A DNA stretch of 64,000 nucleotides from assembly GCA_963668605.1 (NCBI GenBank), contig OY764903.1, positions 558,001 to 622,000 on the forward strand, read 5' to 3'. The first letter of the stretch is position 1; each line of letters begins with the position of its first letter. Position numbers and translations under genes: made by a program. Below, in pieces: positions 23,915-32,560 of the stretch. Source of the DNA: G963668605 sp963668605. GTDB lineage: Bacteria > Acidobacteriota > Terriglobia > Bryobacterales > Bryobacteraceae. The notes under the pieces are model-generated. The model was not told the DNA's origin, made no database searches, and worked only from the letters and a program-made list of their open reading frames with translations.

Positions 23915-25354
23915 ATGCGCATTCTGCTCTCATTTCTGCTTTGCTGCGGCGCGCTGTTCGCGCAGCTCGATTCGAAAAAGGTGAAGGTGCTGATTCTCTC
24001 CGGAATCAACAATCACGACTGGCGTGCCTCCACGCCCTACCTGAAACAACTGTTGCTCGACTCCGGCCGCTTCGACGTTCGTGTTGCGGAATGGCCCTCC
24101 GGCCTCTCAGCCAAAACGCTGGAGCCCTTCGACGCGATCCTCGTCGACTACTGCGGCCCGCGTTGGGGCGAGCCAACCGAGCGCGCCATTGAGGCGTTCG
24201 TCAAGTCGGGCAAGGGCATGATCGTCGTTCACGCAGCCAGTTATCCGTTCGGCAACGCTCCCATACTCGGCGACCACATGACCAATACCGGCAAGACCGA
24301 GCCTGCCTGGATGGAGTATCGCAAGATGGTGGGCGGCTACTGGTCGAAAAAGGAAGCGCCGATAACCGGACATGGCGCGCGCCACTCCTTCCAAGTGCGC
24401 TTCGCCGACCGCGCGCACCCGATCGCTCAAGGTCTGGAAGAGAGCTTCTGGCAGACCGATGAACTCTACCATTCGATGCGCATGATGCCGGGCGCAAAGG
24501 TGCTGGCCAGCGCTCTCGACGAGGAGAAATATAAGGGCACTGGCAAGACCGAGCCGATCCTGTGGACCGTGGATTATGGGCGCGGGCGCGTCTTCCAGAC
24601 GGTGCTCGGGCACAACATCGCCGCGATGCAGTCGCCCGGGTTCAAGGCCACGCTGCTGCGCGGTAGCGAATGGGCCGCTAGCGGCAAGGTGACTCTGCCC
24701 GCCGCGGCGAAACCTGTCGACACGAGGCCGCGCGTATTGGTGATCACCGGCGGGCACGCCTACGAGACGTCGTTCTATTCGCTCTTCGACGGCATGCGTT
24801 GGGACCACGCCGAGTCCAACGAAGCGGCCTTCAAGAAAGATATCCGCGCCAAATACGACGTCGTGCTGATGTACGACATGCAGCGCACTATCTCAGACGC
24901 AGCCAAGAAGAACTTGCAGGCGTATCTTGAGAGCGGCAAGGGCCTCGTGGTTTTGCACCATGCCATCGTCAGTTACAACGATTGGGAGTGGTGGTGCAAG
25001 GAGGTCGTCGGCGGTTCCTACCGGCAGAAAGCCGAGGGCGATCAACCCGCCTCGACATGGCTGCACGATCAGGAGATGTTCGTGAGCGTGACGGCGAAGC
25101 ATCCTGTCGCCGGCGACATCGGACCCATGCAACTCATCGACGAGACCTATGGCAAACTCTGGATCTCCAAGGACGTCAAGGTGCTCATGGAGACCACCAA
25201 CCCCAATACCAATGGCCCTGTCGTTTGGGTTAGCCCGTATCCGAAATCCAGGGTCGTGGCGATACTTCTGGGTCACGATCACCTGGCGCACGAGCACGCC
25301 GGCTTCCGGCAGTTGATCCGCAACGCCGTCAACTGGACCGCGTCGAAGAATTGA
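23915..25354 (+). CDS. exported protein with two tandem ThuA-like domains
   Basis: 479 residues with a signal peptide (MRILLSFLLCCGALFA). Two ThuA-like (class I glutamine amidotransferase-like) domains occupy about 22-245 and 270-478. Domain 1 shows VKVLILSGINNHDWRAS, DAILVDYCG, GKGMIVVHAASYPF and HPIAQGL. Domain 2 shows RVLVITGGHAYETSFYS, YDVVLMYDM, GKGLVVLHHAIVSY and HPVAGDI. ThuA proteins are linked to sugar catabolism (trehalose utilisation, glucoside 3-dehydrogenase neighbourhoods), with no firm activity known. A GGAGG site lies 5 bp before the ATG. A two-domain protein is longer than usual single-domain members (about 250-300). Confidence 0.87.
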   Translation: MRILLSFLLCCGALFAQLDSKKVKVLILSGINNHDWRASTPYLKQLLLDSGRFDVRVAEWPSGLSAKTLEPFDAILVDYCGPRWGEPTERAIEAFVKSGKGMIVVHAASYPFGNAPILGDHMTNTGKTEPAWMEYRKMVGGYWSKKEAPITGHGARHSFQVRFADRAHPIAQGLEESFWQTDELYHSMRMMPGAKVLASALDEEKYKGTGKTEPILWTVDYGRGRVFQTVLGHNIAAMQSPGFKATLLRGSEWAASGKVTLPAAAKPVDTRPRVLVITGGHAYETSFYSLFDGMRWDHAESNEAAFKKDIRAKYDVVLMYDMQRTISDAAKKNLQAYLESGKGLVVLHHAIVSYNDWEWWCKEVVGGSYRQKAEGDQPASTWLHDQEMFVSVTAKHPVAGDIGPMQLIDETYGKLWISKDVKVLMETTNPNTNGPVVWVSPYPKSRVVAILLGHDHLAHEHAGFRQLIRNAVNWTASKN

Positions 25355-26225
25355 AGCGCGGCCCTTTTCTTTGCAGGCTCTCCACCAGCGCGGAGGCCAC
25401 CTGCCTGCCGCGCTCGTAAGCTTTCTCGTATTCCGAACTCCGCTCTTTGCGCGAGAAGCCGTAACCGATCCGGTAGAGACGCTCGATCGAACGGCCAACG
25501 ACGTAGGTTCCGGCGTAGGCTACCGCGGCTTTCGGAATCAAGCCGCCGCCGAGCGGGATCTTGCCCACCAGTTCGCGCGCCACCGCGCGCCAGCCAAACG
25601 CACCGGCGATGATCGAAGCGATCTCGGTCTTTTGCTCCCCGTAGCCGACGGGATGGTCGCTTGCCGCGGCCAGCAGGAACGCAAGACGGATCTGGTTGGC
25701 GGTCAGGAACGCCGCATCGGAAGCGAACTCACCGACCGCCCATGGCAGTTCGAGCGCCGACGGCACCATGTTCGGCAATGCGGTCACCAGCGCGAACAAC
25801 GCGTTCTCTTTCGATAGCTTCTTGACCAGTTGCCGTGTCACTTCGTGGCGAAATGGGGGAAAGCGGCGGGCCAGGGGAAGGCCGAGTGCGTCGGAGCTCT
25901 GGAGCACCTCCTTCACCGTGCGTTCCGGCTCGTCGAAACGGAAGGGCACTGCGCCCTCCGGATGCGGCATGCCCTGCTCGAAAAGTACGATGTCGAAGCC
26001 TTCGGGCGCATCGGGCGTATCGGAACGGAAAATGCACCGCAGCGCTTCGACGCGTTTGCGCTGGGAGACATCCTGTGGCGCGAGAAAGCCTTCCATTGCG
26101 GCGAGCGATTCGCCGCTCGCACCGATCAGTCCAATTGCCACAGGCCGCTCCGCGGTGGCACGGATTTCGTTTGGGCTCAGGTTCGATATCGCCTGGCCGA
26201 TATTCTTGAGTGTTCGGGGAGCCAT
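25329..26225 (-). CDS. DUF697-like protein with degenerate GTPase-like N-terminus
   Basis: 298 residues. Residues about 28-48 (RPVAIGLIGASGESLAAMEG) look like a G-domain start in which the Walker A Lys-Ser is lost. PEGFDIVLFEQGMP then sits where a G3 strand would be. Residues about 135-285 fit DUF697/YcjF-type helical membrane-associated domains: NALFALVTALPNMVPSALELPWAVGEFASD, QKTEIASIIAGAFGWRAVARELVGKIPLGGG and VGRSIERLY. No catalytic site is evident. It follows the PD-(D/E)XK gene by 7 bp and overlaps the convergent ThuA gene by 26 bp. The N-domain reading is inference. Confidence 0.65.
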   Translation of the reverse strand: MAPRTLKNIGQAISNLSPNEIRATAERPVAIGLIGASGESLAAMEGFLAPQDVSQRKRVEALRCIFRSDTPDAPEGFDIVLFEQGMPHPEGAVPFRFDEPERTVKEVLQSSDALGLPLARRFPPFRHEVTRQLVKKLSKENALFALVTALPNMVPSALELPWAVGEFASDAAFLTANQIRLAFLLAAASDHPVGYGEQKTEIASIIAGAFGWRAVARELVGKIPLGGGLIPKAAVAYAGTYVVGRSIERLYRIGYGFSRKERSSEYEKAYERGRQVASALVESLQRKGPRFNSSTRSS

Positions 26226-26232
26226 GTCTGTT

Positions 26233-27477
26233 TCACGTCTGCGGAGATTGAGCGCCTCGTGCGCGGAACATCACCCTGATGCCATTCTCCCACGATGCCG
26301 CGACGCCGATTCGTTCCACGTCAATCTCCGCCGAGAAAAAGCGCAGCACAGTTTCGGTGCTTGGGTGAAAGGCGAATGCCGGAGCCACCAAGAGCAGTTT
26401 AGGCGGATCGTTGCGCAATTCCGTCCCGGGAAAATAGCCATGCCGTCCAAAATCGCCCTTTTCCGCATGCCACTTAACCCGCAGCCAATAGTCGAGCGCC
26501 TGCACGGGCAGGTGCAGATCCTCGGAAGCTTTCAGTTCGATTACTGCGAGCCGGCCGTCCCGCTGCACGGCAAGCAAGTCGAGCACACCACGATCCACGC
26601 CGGAAAATGCCGGCACCTGTCCGTACACGGGCCGCGGCAGCAACGCCGCATGGATCGTTTCCAACTCCGTGCGCACCATGGCTTCGAGGCGCGCCTCCGG
26701 AGTGTGCGCGGACGCACTTCGAAGCGAAGGTGCGCAGACATCAAGGCGCGTGTCGACATTGCCGAAGTCGCGCGGATCGATGGGCGCTTCGCCGCCATCT
26801 TCCGTGTGCGCGAAAATGCTGAAGTGCGCGTTGCCTTCATCCAGGTAGCGGGCGCGCAAGCATGTATTCTTCGCGCGCTGAAGAGGCACAAAAATCGCCA
26901 GCCCTTCGACCGTCGTTCGCGGATCTCTGCGCCGCAGGTAGTCGAGCCAGATCAATCCAAATGTCAGCGCGCCATCGGCTTCCGGCGTTCCCGCGGCTCC
27001 GATCGCCGCGAGCGCTGTTGTACCCCGCCGCAGCAAAGCTCGCGGGTAGGATGGCGAGAGGCTATGCTGCAAATCGGGCTCCGTGCTGAGTTCCGCAATT
27101 TGCCAATCCGGATACTGCCGCCGCAGAAAGCGCCGGAAGGTTTCGCGAAAGCTGAGCCGCGCGGCACGTCGTTCCATCTGCTCGCGGCCGTGGCGTGCGA
27201 GATCGAGCAACGACACCACGCCGCTCTTCTTCCCGAAGCGCTCCACCGTCAACTCCAGCCTGCCGGGGCGCTCAGCCTTCACTCCAGTGATGCGGCGCAC
27301 GAGATTTGTCTCGTCGTCCCAGGCCTCGATGGTCAACCGGCCGTTGAGCGTTTGCAGCGCGTAGCGCCCTTCGGTGAGGGGCAGCAGCCTCTCGCCCGGC
27401 TCCTGCAGAACGGGTTCGCGGCTCGCTTCGAGAAATCGTTGAATGGCGCGGCTCGCCTCTTCTGCACCGTTGCTCAT
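26233..27477 (-). CDS. uncharacterised protein with C-terminal PD-(D/E)XK nuclease-like domain
   Basis: 414 residues. I do not recognise the N-terminal 270 residues, which form a mixed alpha/beta region with RRAARLSFRETFRRFLRRQYPDW. The C-terminal part carries the restriction-like nuclease core. Asp300 is in GVLDLLAV, then Glu314-x-Lys316 in AVIELKAS, and Gln326 in QALDYW. Together they fit the D-(D/E)xK-Q signature of PD-(D/E)XK enzymes such as NucS and archaeal Holliday resolvases. The core is complete, so DNA cleavage is plausible. The gene is divergent from the YggS-family gene (about 20 bp) and is followed by a DUF697-like gene, a pairing without a known function. Confidence 0.7.
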   Translation of the reverse strand: MSNGAEEASRAIQRFLEASREPVLQEPGERLLPLTEGRYALQTLNGRLTIEAWDDETNLVRRITGVKAERPGRLELTVERFGKKSGVVSLLDLARHGREQMERRAARLSFRETFRRFLRRQYPDWQIAELSTEPDLQHSLSPSYPRALLRRGTTALAAIGAAGTPEADGALTFGLIWLDYLRRRDPRTTVEGLAIFVPLQRAKNTCLRARYLDEGNAHFSIFAHTEDGGEAPIDPRDFGNVDTRLDVCAPSLRSASAHTPEARLEAMVRTELETIHAALLPRPVYGQVPAFSGVDRGVLDLLAVQRDGRLAVIELKASEDLHLPVQALDYWLRVKWHAEKGDFGRHGYFPGTELRNDPPKLLLVAPAFAFHPSTETVLRFFSAEIDVERIGVAASWENGIRVMFRARGAQSPQT

Positions 27478-27494
27478 GCGCCTTCATTATAGAA

Positions 27495-28160
27495 TTGGCA
27501 GTGTTGAGACAAAACATCGAACAAGTTGAAGAACGCATCCAGCTTGCGCTGGCGCGATCCGGCCGCCGTCGCGAAGAGATCACTCTAATCGCCGTGACCA
27601 AGATATTTCCTGCCGCCGTCATCGCGGAGGCGTATGCGCTGGGCCTGCGCGAGTTCGGCGAAAACTATGTGCAGGAATTTGAAGACAAGCGTCCTCTTCT
27701 TGGCGCACTCGACGGCGCGCACTTTCACCTGATCGGCCACCTGCAAGCGAACAAGGCCCGTCGCGCTTCCAGCCTCTTCGATTGCGTTCAAACCGTCGAT
27801 TCCGCGAAACTAGCGCGCCGCTTGGACGACGGGGGCCAGGCGCTTGACGTGATGCTGGAGGTGAAACTCTCCGGCGAAGAGGCCAAGAGCGGAGTCGCTC
27901 CCGAGGAACTGCCGGAACTCGTCGACTCCGTGCGTGCCTGCCCGCATTTACACTTACTCGGCTTGATGACGATGCCGCCGTGGTCTGATGACGCCGAGCC
28001 TTCGCGGCCCTACTTCCGGCGTTTGCGCGAACTCGCGGAGCGCCATTCGCTGCCGTGCCTTTCGATGGGAATGTCGCACGATTTCGAGGTGGCCATCGAA
28101 GAAGGCGCGACGCACATCCGCGTCGGCACGGCGCTTTTCGGACGACGGAAGCAACCGTGA
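27495..28160 (+). CDS. YggS/PROSC family pyridoxal phosphate-binding protein
   Basis: 221 residues, a full-length single-domain alanine-racemase-like TIM barrel. The PLP Lys is Lys36 in LIAVTKIFP. Other signatures are FGENYVQEF, FHLIGHLQANKA and SMGMSHDFEVAIEEGATHIRVGTALFG. The family controls PLP homeostasis and has no clear enzymatic activity. The start is uncertain: TTG at 27495 or GTG at 27501, neither with a strong ribosome site. The stop overlaps the following glycosyltransferase start (GTGA). Confidence 0.92.
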   Translation: MAVLRQNIEQVEERIQLALARSGRRREEITLIAVTKIFPAAVIAEAYALGLREFGENYVQEFEDKRPLLGALDGAHFHLIGHLQANKARRASSLFDCVQTVDSAKLARRLDDGGQALDVMLEVKLSGEEAKSGVAPEELPELVDSVRACPHLHLLGLMTMPPWSDDAEPSRPYFRRLRELAERHSLPCLSMGMSHDFEVAIEEGATHIRVGTALFGRRKQP

Positions 28161-29260
28161 CGCTCGGCTACTTCGCTCCGCTGCCGCCCGCCAGAACCGG
28201 CGTCGCCGACTATGCCGCGGCACTCCTCGGTGAACTGCGCAGCCAGGCGGATGTGCGCGTGAACGCCCACGGCGACATCGACCTCTATCACATCGGTAAT
28301 AACGAATTGCATCGCGGCATCTACCGCCTCGCCCTCGAGCGGCCGGGCATTGTGATTCTGCATGACGCCGTGCTGCACCACTTTCTACTCGGCACGCTGG
28401 ACGAGACCGCATACGTTGAGGAGTTCGTCTATAACTACGGCGAATGGAACCGGCAGTTGGCGTTGGATCTGTGGAACAACCGTGCCCGCTCCGCCGCCGA
28501 TCCGCGCTACTTCGACTACCCGATGCTCAGGCGCATCGCCGCCGGCGCGTGTGCCGTAGTTGTTCACAATCCGGCCGCGGCGGCCATGGTGCTGCGGCAC
28601 GCGCCGCAGGCCGCCGTGGTCGAGATCCCACATCTTTTCGAGGCTCCCGCGCTCCCGCCCGCTTATGACGTGATTCGTCTGCGGGAGCGGCTCGGGCTTT
28701 TGCCGCAAACGTTTCTGTTCGGCGTCTTCGGCCACTTGCGCGAATCGAAGCGGCTCTGGTCCGTACTGCACGCCTTGCGGAAAACCGAAAACTGCACGCT
28801 TCTCGTCGCGGGCCAATTCGCCTCCCGTGATCTCGAACGCGCCATCGCGCCGTTTCTCGAAAGCCCGCGCATCCTTCGCACCGGCTACCTGAGTGAGCGC
28901 GATTTCTGGTTGCATGCCTGCGCCGTGGACGCCTGCATAAATCTCCGCTACCCGGCCGCGGGTGAAAGCTCCGGCATCGCAATTCGCCTGATGGGCATCG
29001 GAAAGCCCGTAATTCTTTCCGCTGCGGAGGAAACGTCGCGATTTCCCGATGACGCCTGCCTCCGTATCGACACCGGTCCCGCGGAGATTGAGATGTTGGC
29101 CGCGACGATGGACTGGCTCGTGAGCCATAGCGCGCAGGCGCACGAGATCGGCCGGCGCGCAAGCGCCCATATCCAGCAACATCACGCCCTTGGAACCGTC
29201 GCGGCCGAAGTGCTGGAGACGGCGGTGCGGTTTGCGGGGCGGGGCTCTCGTGAACGATGA
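28157..29260 (+). CDS. glycosyltransferase, GT4/GT1-like
   Basis: 367 residues from the GTG at 28157, which overlaps the upstream stop as GTGA; longer in-frame starts lie within that gene. It begins TLGYFAPLPPARTGVADYAAALL, typical for GT4 enzymes with an early substrate loop. A His-rich acceptor-side segment LHDAVLHHFLLG follows. The GT-B C-domain has FGVFGHLRESKRLWSVLHAL and a degenerate EX7E region (AAGESSGIAIRLMGIGKPVI, with the first Glu kept). The sugar and acceptor are unknown. It is tightly linked to genes unrelated in function. Confidence 0.82.
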   Translation: MTLGYFAPLPPARTGVADYAAALLGELRSQADVRVNAHGDIDLYHIGNNELHRGIYRLALERPGIVILHDAVLHHFLLGTLDETAYVEEFVYNYGEWNRQLALDLWNNRARSAADPRYFDYPMLRRIAAGACAVVVHNPAAAAMVLRHAPQAAVVEIPHLFEAPALPPAYDVIRLRERLGLLPQTFLFGVFGHLRESKRLWSVLHALRKTENCTLLVAGQFASRDLERAIAPFLESPRILRTGYLSERDFWLHACAVDACINLRYPAAGESSGIAIRLMGIGKPVILSAAEETSRFPDDACLRIDTGPAEIEMLAATMDWLVSHSAQAHEIGRRASAHIQQHHALGTVAAEVLETAVRFAGRGSRER

Positions 29261-29272
29261 TGATGTATTGCC

Positions 29273-30973
29273 GTGCGTTTCCTTGTATCGATCCTTCTGA
29301 TTGCTTCCGCTGGCAGCTTGCACGCAGCGCCGGGCGGGCTGCATGTGAAAGTGCCCATGCGGGACGGCGTTCGTCTTAGCACGAATGTCTTCGTGCCCCC
29401 GGCTAACGGAAGGTTTCCCGCTATTCTCATCCGTACGCCGTATGGCAAGGGCAATGACGTAGGCACCTTCCGTAGCTTTCTCGACCGCGGCTTTGCCGTC
29501 GTGGTGCAGGACGTTCGCGGACGCCGTGAATCGGCGGGCGACTTTCAACCGCTCACTCAAGAGGGGCCCGATGGCAGCGACACGCTTGATTGGATCGCGC
29601 GCCAGGATTGGTCGAACGGCAGTGTCGGCATGCTCGGCGGCTCTTATCTCGGCATCGCGCAGTGGCGGGTCGCGATGCTGAATAACCCGCATCTCAAGGC
29701 GATCTTTCCGGTGGTCTCGGGTATTGACGACTACCGCGACAGGTTTTATTCGCCGGGCGGCGCGTTCAAGCTCGGCCATCGCCTGCAATGGATGGCCGAT
29801 AACCTGCGCGCCAAATCGTTTCAACCGCCCGAGTTCGCCAAGTTCATCTTTCATTTGCCGCTGCGCACGGCCGATCGTCTCGTCACCGGACAATCCGTCG
29901 AGATGTTTCAGGCGGTGATGGACCACCCTTTGCACGATGGCTTCTGGGATGCAATCAGCGTGCTCGATAACATTCGTGAAATCCGTATCCCGGTTTTCTC
30001 CGCCGCCGGCTGGTACGACAATTTCGCGCAGAGCGATCTTGCTGCGTTTTCCCAGCTCAGCAGGAGATCGACGCTGCACCACATCGTCATCGGTCCCTGG
30101 CCGCACAACATGTCGACGCCGCTCAAGACCGTCAATTTCGGCCCTGATTCTTCCGCGCCGATTCGCAGGTTTCAACACGACTGGTTTGAATACTGGTTGA
30201 AGACGCCGGAGAGGAAGCGCGTCCGCAAGCCCTTCTCCTACCCGCCTGTGCGCCTCTTCGTGATGGGCGCCAATGTCTGGCGCGATGAGAAGGAGTGGCC
30301 GCTTGCCCGGGCCAGGGTGTCGCGGCTCTATCTCAACAGCACAAAAGGTGCGAACTCCAAAGGTGGTGACGGTGAGCTGATCGCCGAGCCGCCGCGCCGC
30401 GAGCGCGCCGACATTTACACGTATGACCCGCGCAAGCCCGTGCCCACGATGGGTGGCGCCGTGTGCTGCAACGACAAAGTCTTTCCGTGGGGGCCGATGG
30501 ACCAACGCCCGGTCGAGCGCCGCCGCGATGTCATCGTCTATACCGGCAAGCCGCTGGCGAAAGATCTTGAAGTGACGGGTACGGTGAAGGCTGTACTCTA
30601 TGTTGCCACCAGCGCACGCGATACCGACTTCACCGCCAAGCTCGTCGACGTGTATCCCGATGGGCGTGCGATAAACCTCACCGACGGAATCCTGCGGCTG
30701 CGCTATCGCGAATCGCTCGAAAGGGCGGTCTTGGCGCAGCCCGGCACGGTCTACACGATTACGGTAGATATGGGCGTGACCAGCAACGTCTTCAAGGCCG
30801 GCCATTCGATTCGCCTGGAAGTGTCGAGCAGCAATTTTCCGCGCTTCGATCGCAATCTGAATACAGGCCGCGCACAGGCGGACGAAACGGAATTGCGCGT
30901 TGCGACTCAATCTGTCTTTCATGGCCGCCTGCGCCCGTCTCATCTTCTCTTGCCTGTGGTGGAGGCCAAATGA
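29273..30973 (+). CDS. exported CocE/NonD family alpha/beta-hydrolase (X-Pro dipeptidyl-peptidase-like)
   Basis: 566 residues from a GTG at 29273. The signal peptide is MRFLVSILLIASAGSLHA. The alpha/beta-hydrolase core has RDGVRLSTNVFVP, an oxyanion strand IRTPYGKG, and nucleophile Ser124 in MLGGSYLG. A probable acid Asp is in SAAGWYDNF and a His in IGPWPHNM. The C-terminal jelly-roll (about 340-560, PepX_C-like) contains TVKAVLYVATSARDTDFTAKLVDVYPDG and FRLEVSSSNFPRFDRNLNTG-like motifs. The family includes cocaine esterase, cephalosporin acylases and glutaryl acylases. The substrate is unknown. The stop overlaps the next ATG. Confidence 0.9.
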   Translation: MRFLVSILLIASAGSLHAAPGGLHVKVPMRDGVRLSTNVFVPPANGRFPAILIRTPYGKGNDVGTFRSFLDRGFAVVVQDVRGRRESAGDFQPLTQEGPDGSDTLDWIARQDWSNGSVGMLGGSYLGIAQWRVAMLNNPHLKAIFPVVSGIDDYRDRFYSPGGAFKLGHRLQWMADNLRAKSFQPPEFAKFIFHLPLRTADRLVTGQSVEMFQAVMDHPLHDGFWDAISVLDNIREIRIPVFSAAGWYDNFAQSDLAAFSQLSRRSTLHHIVIGPWPHNMSTPLKTVNFGPDSSAPIRRFQHDWFEYWLKTPERKRVRKPFSYPPVRLFVMGANVWRDEKEWPLARARVSRLYLNSTKGANSKGGDGELIAEPPRRERADIYTYDPRKPVPTMGGAVCCNDKVFPWGPMDQRPVERRRDVIVYTGKPLAKDLEVTGTVKAVLYVATSARDTDFTAKLVDVYPDGRAINLTDGILRLRYRESLERAVLAQPGTVYTITVDMGVTSNVFKAGHSIRLEVSSSNFPRFDRNLNTGRAQADETELRVATQSVFHGRLRPSHLLLPVVEAK

Positions 30974-32487
30974 GCGCCGAGCTTCGGGTCTTGCTGGTCG
31001 AAGACGATGCGAGCTTCGCCGCTATGGTTCAAAAAATTCTGGGATCGGCCGGCCCCTCCAGCGTGCAGTGGACGCACGCTGCCACGCTCGCGACCGCCCT
31101 GGAACAGCTTCAATTCGCACGCTTCGACGCCATCCTGCTCGACCTCTCCTTGCCCGATACCGAGGGCATAGAGACCGTCGCCGCGATTCACGGCGCCGCT
31201 CTGGCGACGCCGATTGTTGTGCTCACCGGATGGGACGACGAGGAACTGGCCGTGCGTGCCGTCCGCGAAGGCGCGCAAGACTATCTCATCAAGGGCCAGG
31301 CGGATCGCCACCATCTGGTGCGCGCGCTGCGCCACGCGATGGAACGCGCCCGTCTTGAGGAGCGCCTGCGCGAGTCGCAAAAGATGGAAGCCATAGGCCG
31401 GCTGGCCGGCGGCATCTCGCACGACTTTAATAACCTGCTCACGATCATCGCCGGTTATACCGATTTGCTGCTAGCCGTCGAGGAACTGGACGAACCTACG
31501 CGCCGCTATGTCACCGAGATCCGCAAGGCGAGTTCCAGAGCGGCCGGACTCACGCGCCAATTGCTCGCCTTCAGTCGTCGCCAGGTGCTTCAACAGAAGG
31601 TACTGAACCTGAACGCGATTGTCAGCGACATGGAGGTCATGCTGCGCCGCGTGATTCGCGAAGATATCGAGCTGATCACTCATCTGGCACCGGACCTCGG
31701 CTATGTGTTCGCGGATCCCAGCCAGATGGAGCAGGTGCTCCTAAACCTCGTAGTCAACGCGCGCGAAGCGATACCCCGCGGCGGTGCGATTACCATTGAG
31801 ACGGTCAACACCCTGCCGGCGCCTCCCGAAGATCACTCCAACGGATTCGCGCCCGCTCGTGTTATGCTCTCCGTTCACGATACCGGCCACGGGATGGCCG
31901 CCGAGACCATCTCGCACATCTTTGAGCCCTTTTTTTCCACGAAGCCGTTTGGCAAGGGCACGGGCCTCGGTCTCGCGACCGTGTATGGCATCGTCAAGCA
32001 GAGCGGAGGCGACCTCGAAGTCTGGAGCGAGCCAGGGCAGGGAACGACCTTCCGGCTCTTTTTCCCGCGCGTAGAGCCCAGTAGTTCGCTGGCGCCAGCC
32101 GTGGCCGAAGCGGCGCGCGTCGAGCGTGGCAGCGAGAGCATCCTTCTGGCGGAAGATGAAGACCGCGTACGCGAACTGCTCGCCGGCGTGCTGCGCGAAA
32201 ACGGGTATCAGGTGGTCGAGGCGCGCAATGGGTCCGAGGCCCTGGAAGTGCTGACTGCCGGGTCAACCGCCTTCGACCTGTTGATTACCGATATGGTGAT
32301 GCCCGTGATGGGCGGCGAGGAATTGGCAGAGCGCGCGCGAGATCTGGTCCCGGCGCTTCCGATGCTCTTCATCTCCGGTTACACCGAGGTCGAAATCAGC
32401 CCGCAAGCACGGGCGAATTTCCTGCAAAAGCCGTTCACTCCAGACGCCCTGCTGCGTAAGGTGCGCGCAACATTCGACCAGCGTTAA
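30970..32487 (+). CDS. hybrid sensor histidine kinase with receiver domains at both ends (REC-HisKA-HATPase-REC)
   Basis: 505 residues; the ATG overlaps the hydrolase stop. The N-terminal receiver (about 5-122) has the acidic pair EDD and the phospho-acceptor Asp58 in AILLDLSLPD. HisKA has the phospho-His151 in GGISHDFNNLLT. HATPase_c (about 255-370) shows the N box NLVVNAREAI, DTGHGM, EPFFSTK and GTGLGLATVYGIV. The second receiver (about 390-505) has ITDMVMPVMGGEEL and the Lys in FLQKPF. There is no transmembrane segment or other sensor domain, so input probably comes by phosphorylation of the first receiver. No output regulator is adjacent. Confidence 0.93.
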   Translation: MSAELRVLLVEDDASFAAMVQKILGSAGPSSVQWTHAATLATALEQLQFARFDAILLDLSLPDTEGIETVAAIHGAALATPIVVLTGWDDEELAVRAVREGAQDYLIKGQADRHHLVRALRHAMERARLEERLRESQKMEAIGRLAGGISHDFNNLLTIIAGYTDLLLAVEELDEPTRRYVTEIRKASSRAAGLTRQLLAFSRRQVLQQKVLNLNAIVSDMEVMLRRVIREDIELITHLAPDLGYVFADPSQMEQVLLNLVVNAREAIPRGGAITIETVNTLPAPPEDHSNGFAPARVMLSVHDTGHGMAAETISHIFEPFFSTKPFGKGTGLGLATVYGIVKQSGGDLEVWSEPGQGTTFRLFFPRVEPSSSLAPAVAEAARVERGSESILLAEDEDRVRELLAGVLRENGYQVVEARNGSEALEVLTAGSTAFDLLITDMVMPVMGGEELAERARDLVPALPMLFISGYTEVEISPQARANFLQKPFTPDALLRKVRATFDQR

Positions 32488-32498
32488 CGCCGTGCTTT

Positions 32499-32548
32499 GC
32501 GTGCATGCATTCCGGCCGCCCATCGGCTGAGCCGGAATGCATGCACGC
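32499..32548. terminator. bidirectional terminator-like hairpin
   Basis: A perfect 18-bp inverted repeat (32499-32516 and 32531-32548; arm GCGTGCATGCATTCCGGC) with a 14-nt loop. It fills the gap between the convergent kinase and receptor genes. Each side continues only with a short T stretch, so it may act as a stem barrier or weak terminator in both directions. Confidence 0.6.
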
Positions 32549-32560
32549 TTGCCTTGCGGG

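Noticed and set aside
28385..30943. Very long open frame (852 codons) on the minus strand
   Set aside because: It lies antisense to a clear glycosyltransferase and a CocE-type hydrolase, has Arg/His-rich low-complexity composition typical of GC-rich antisense frames, and matches no family.
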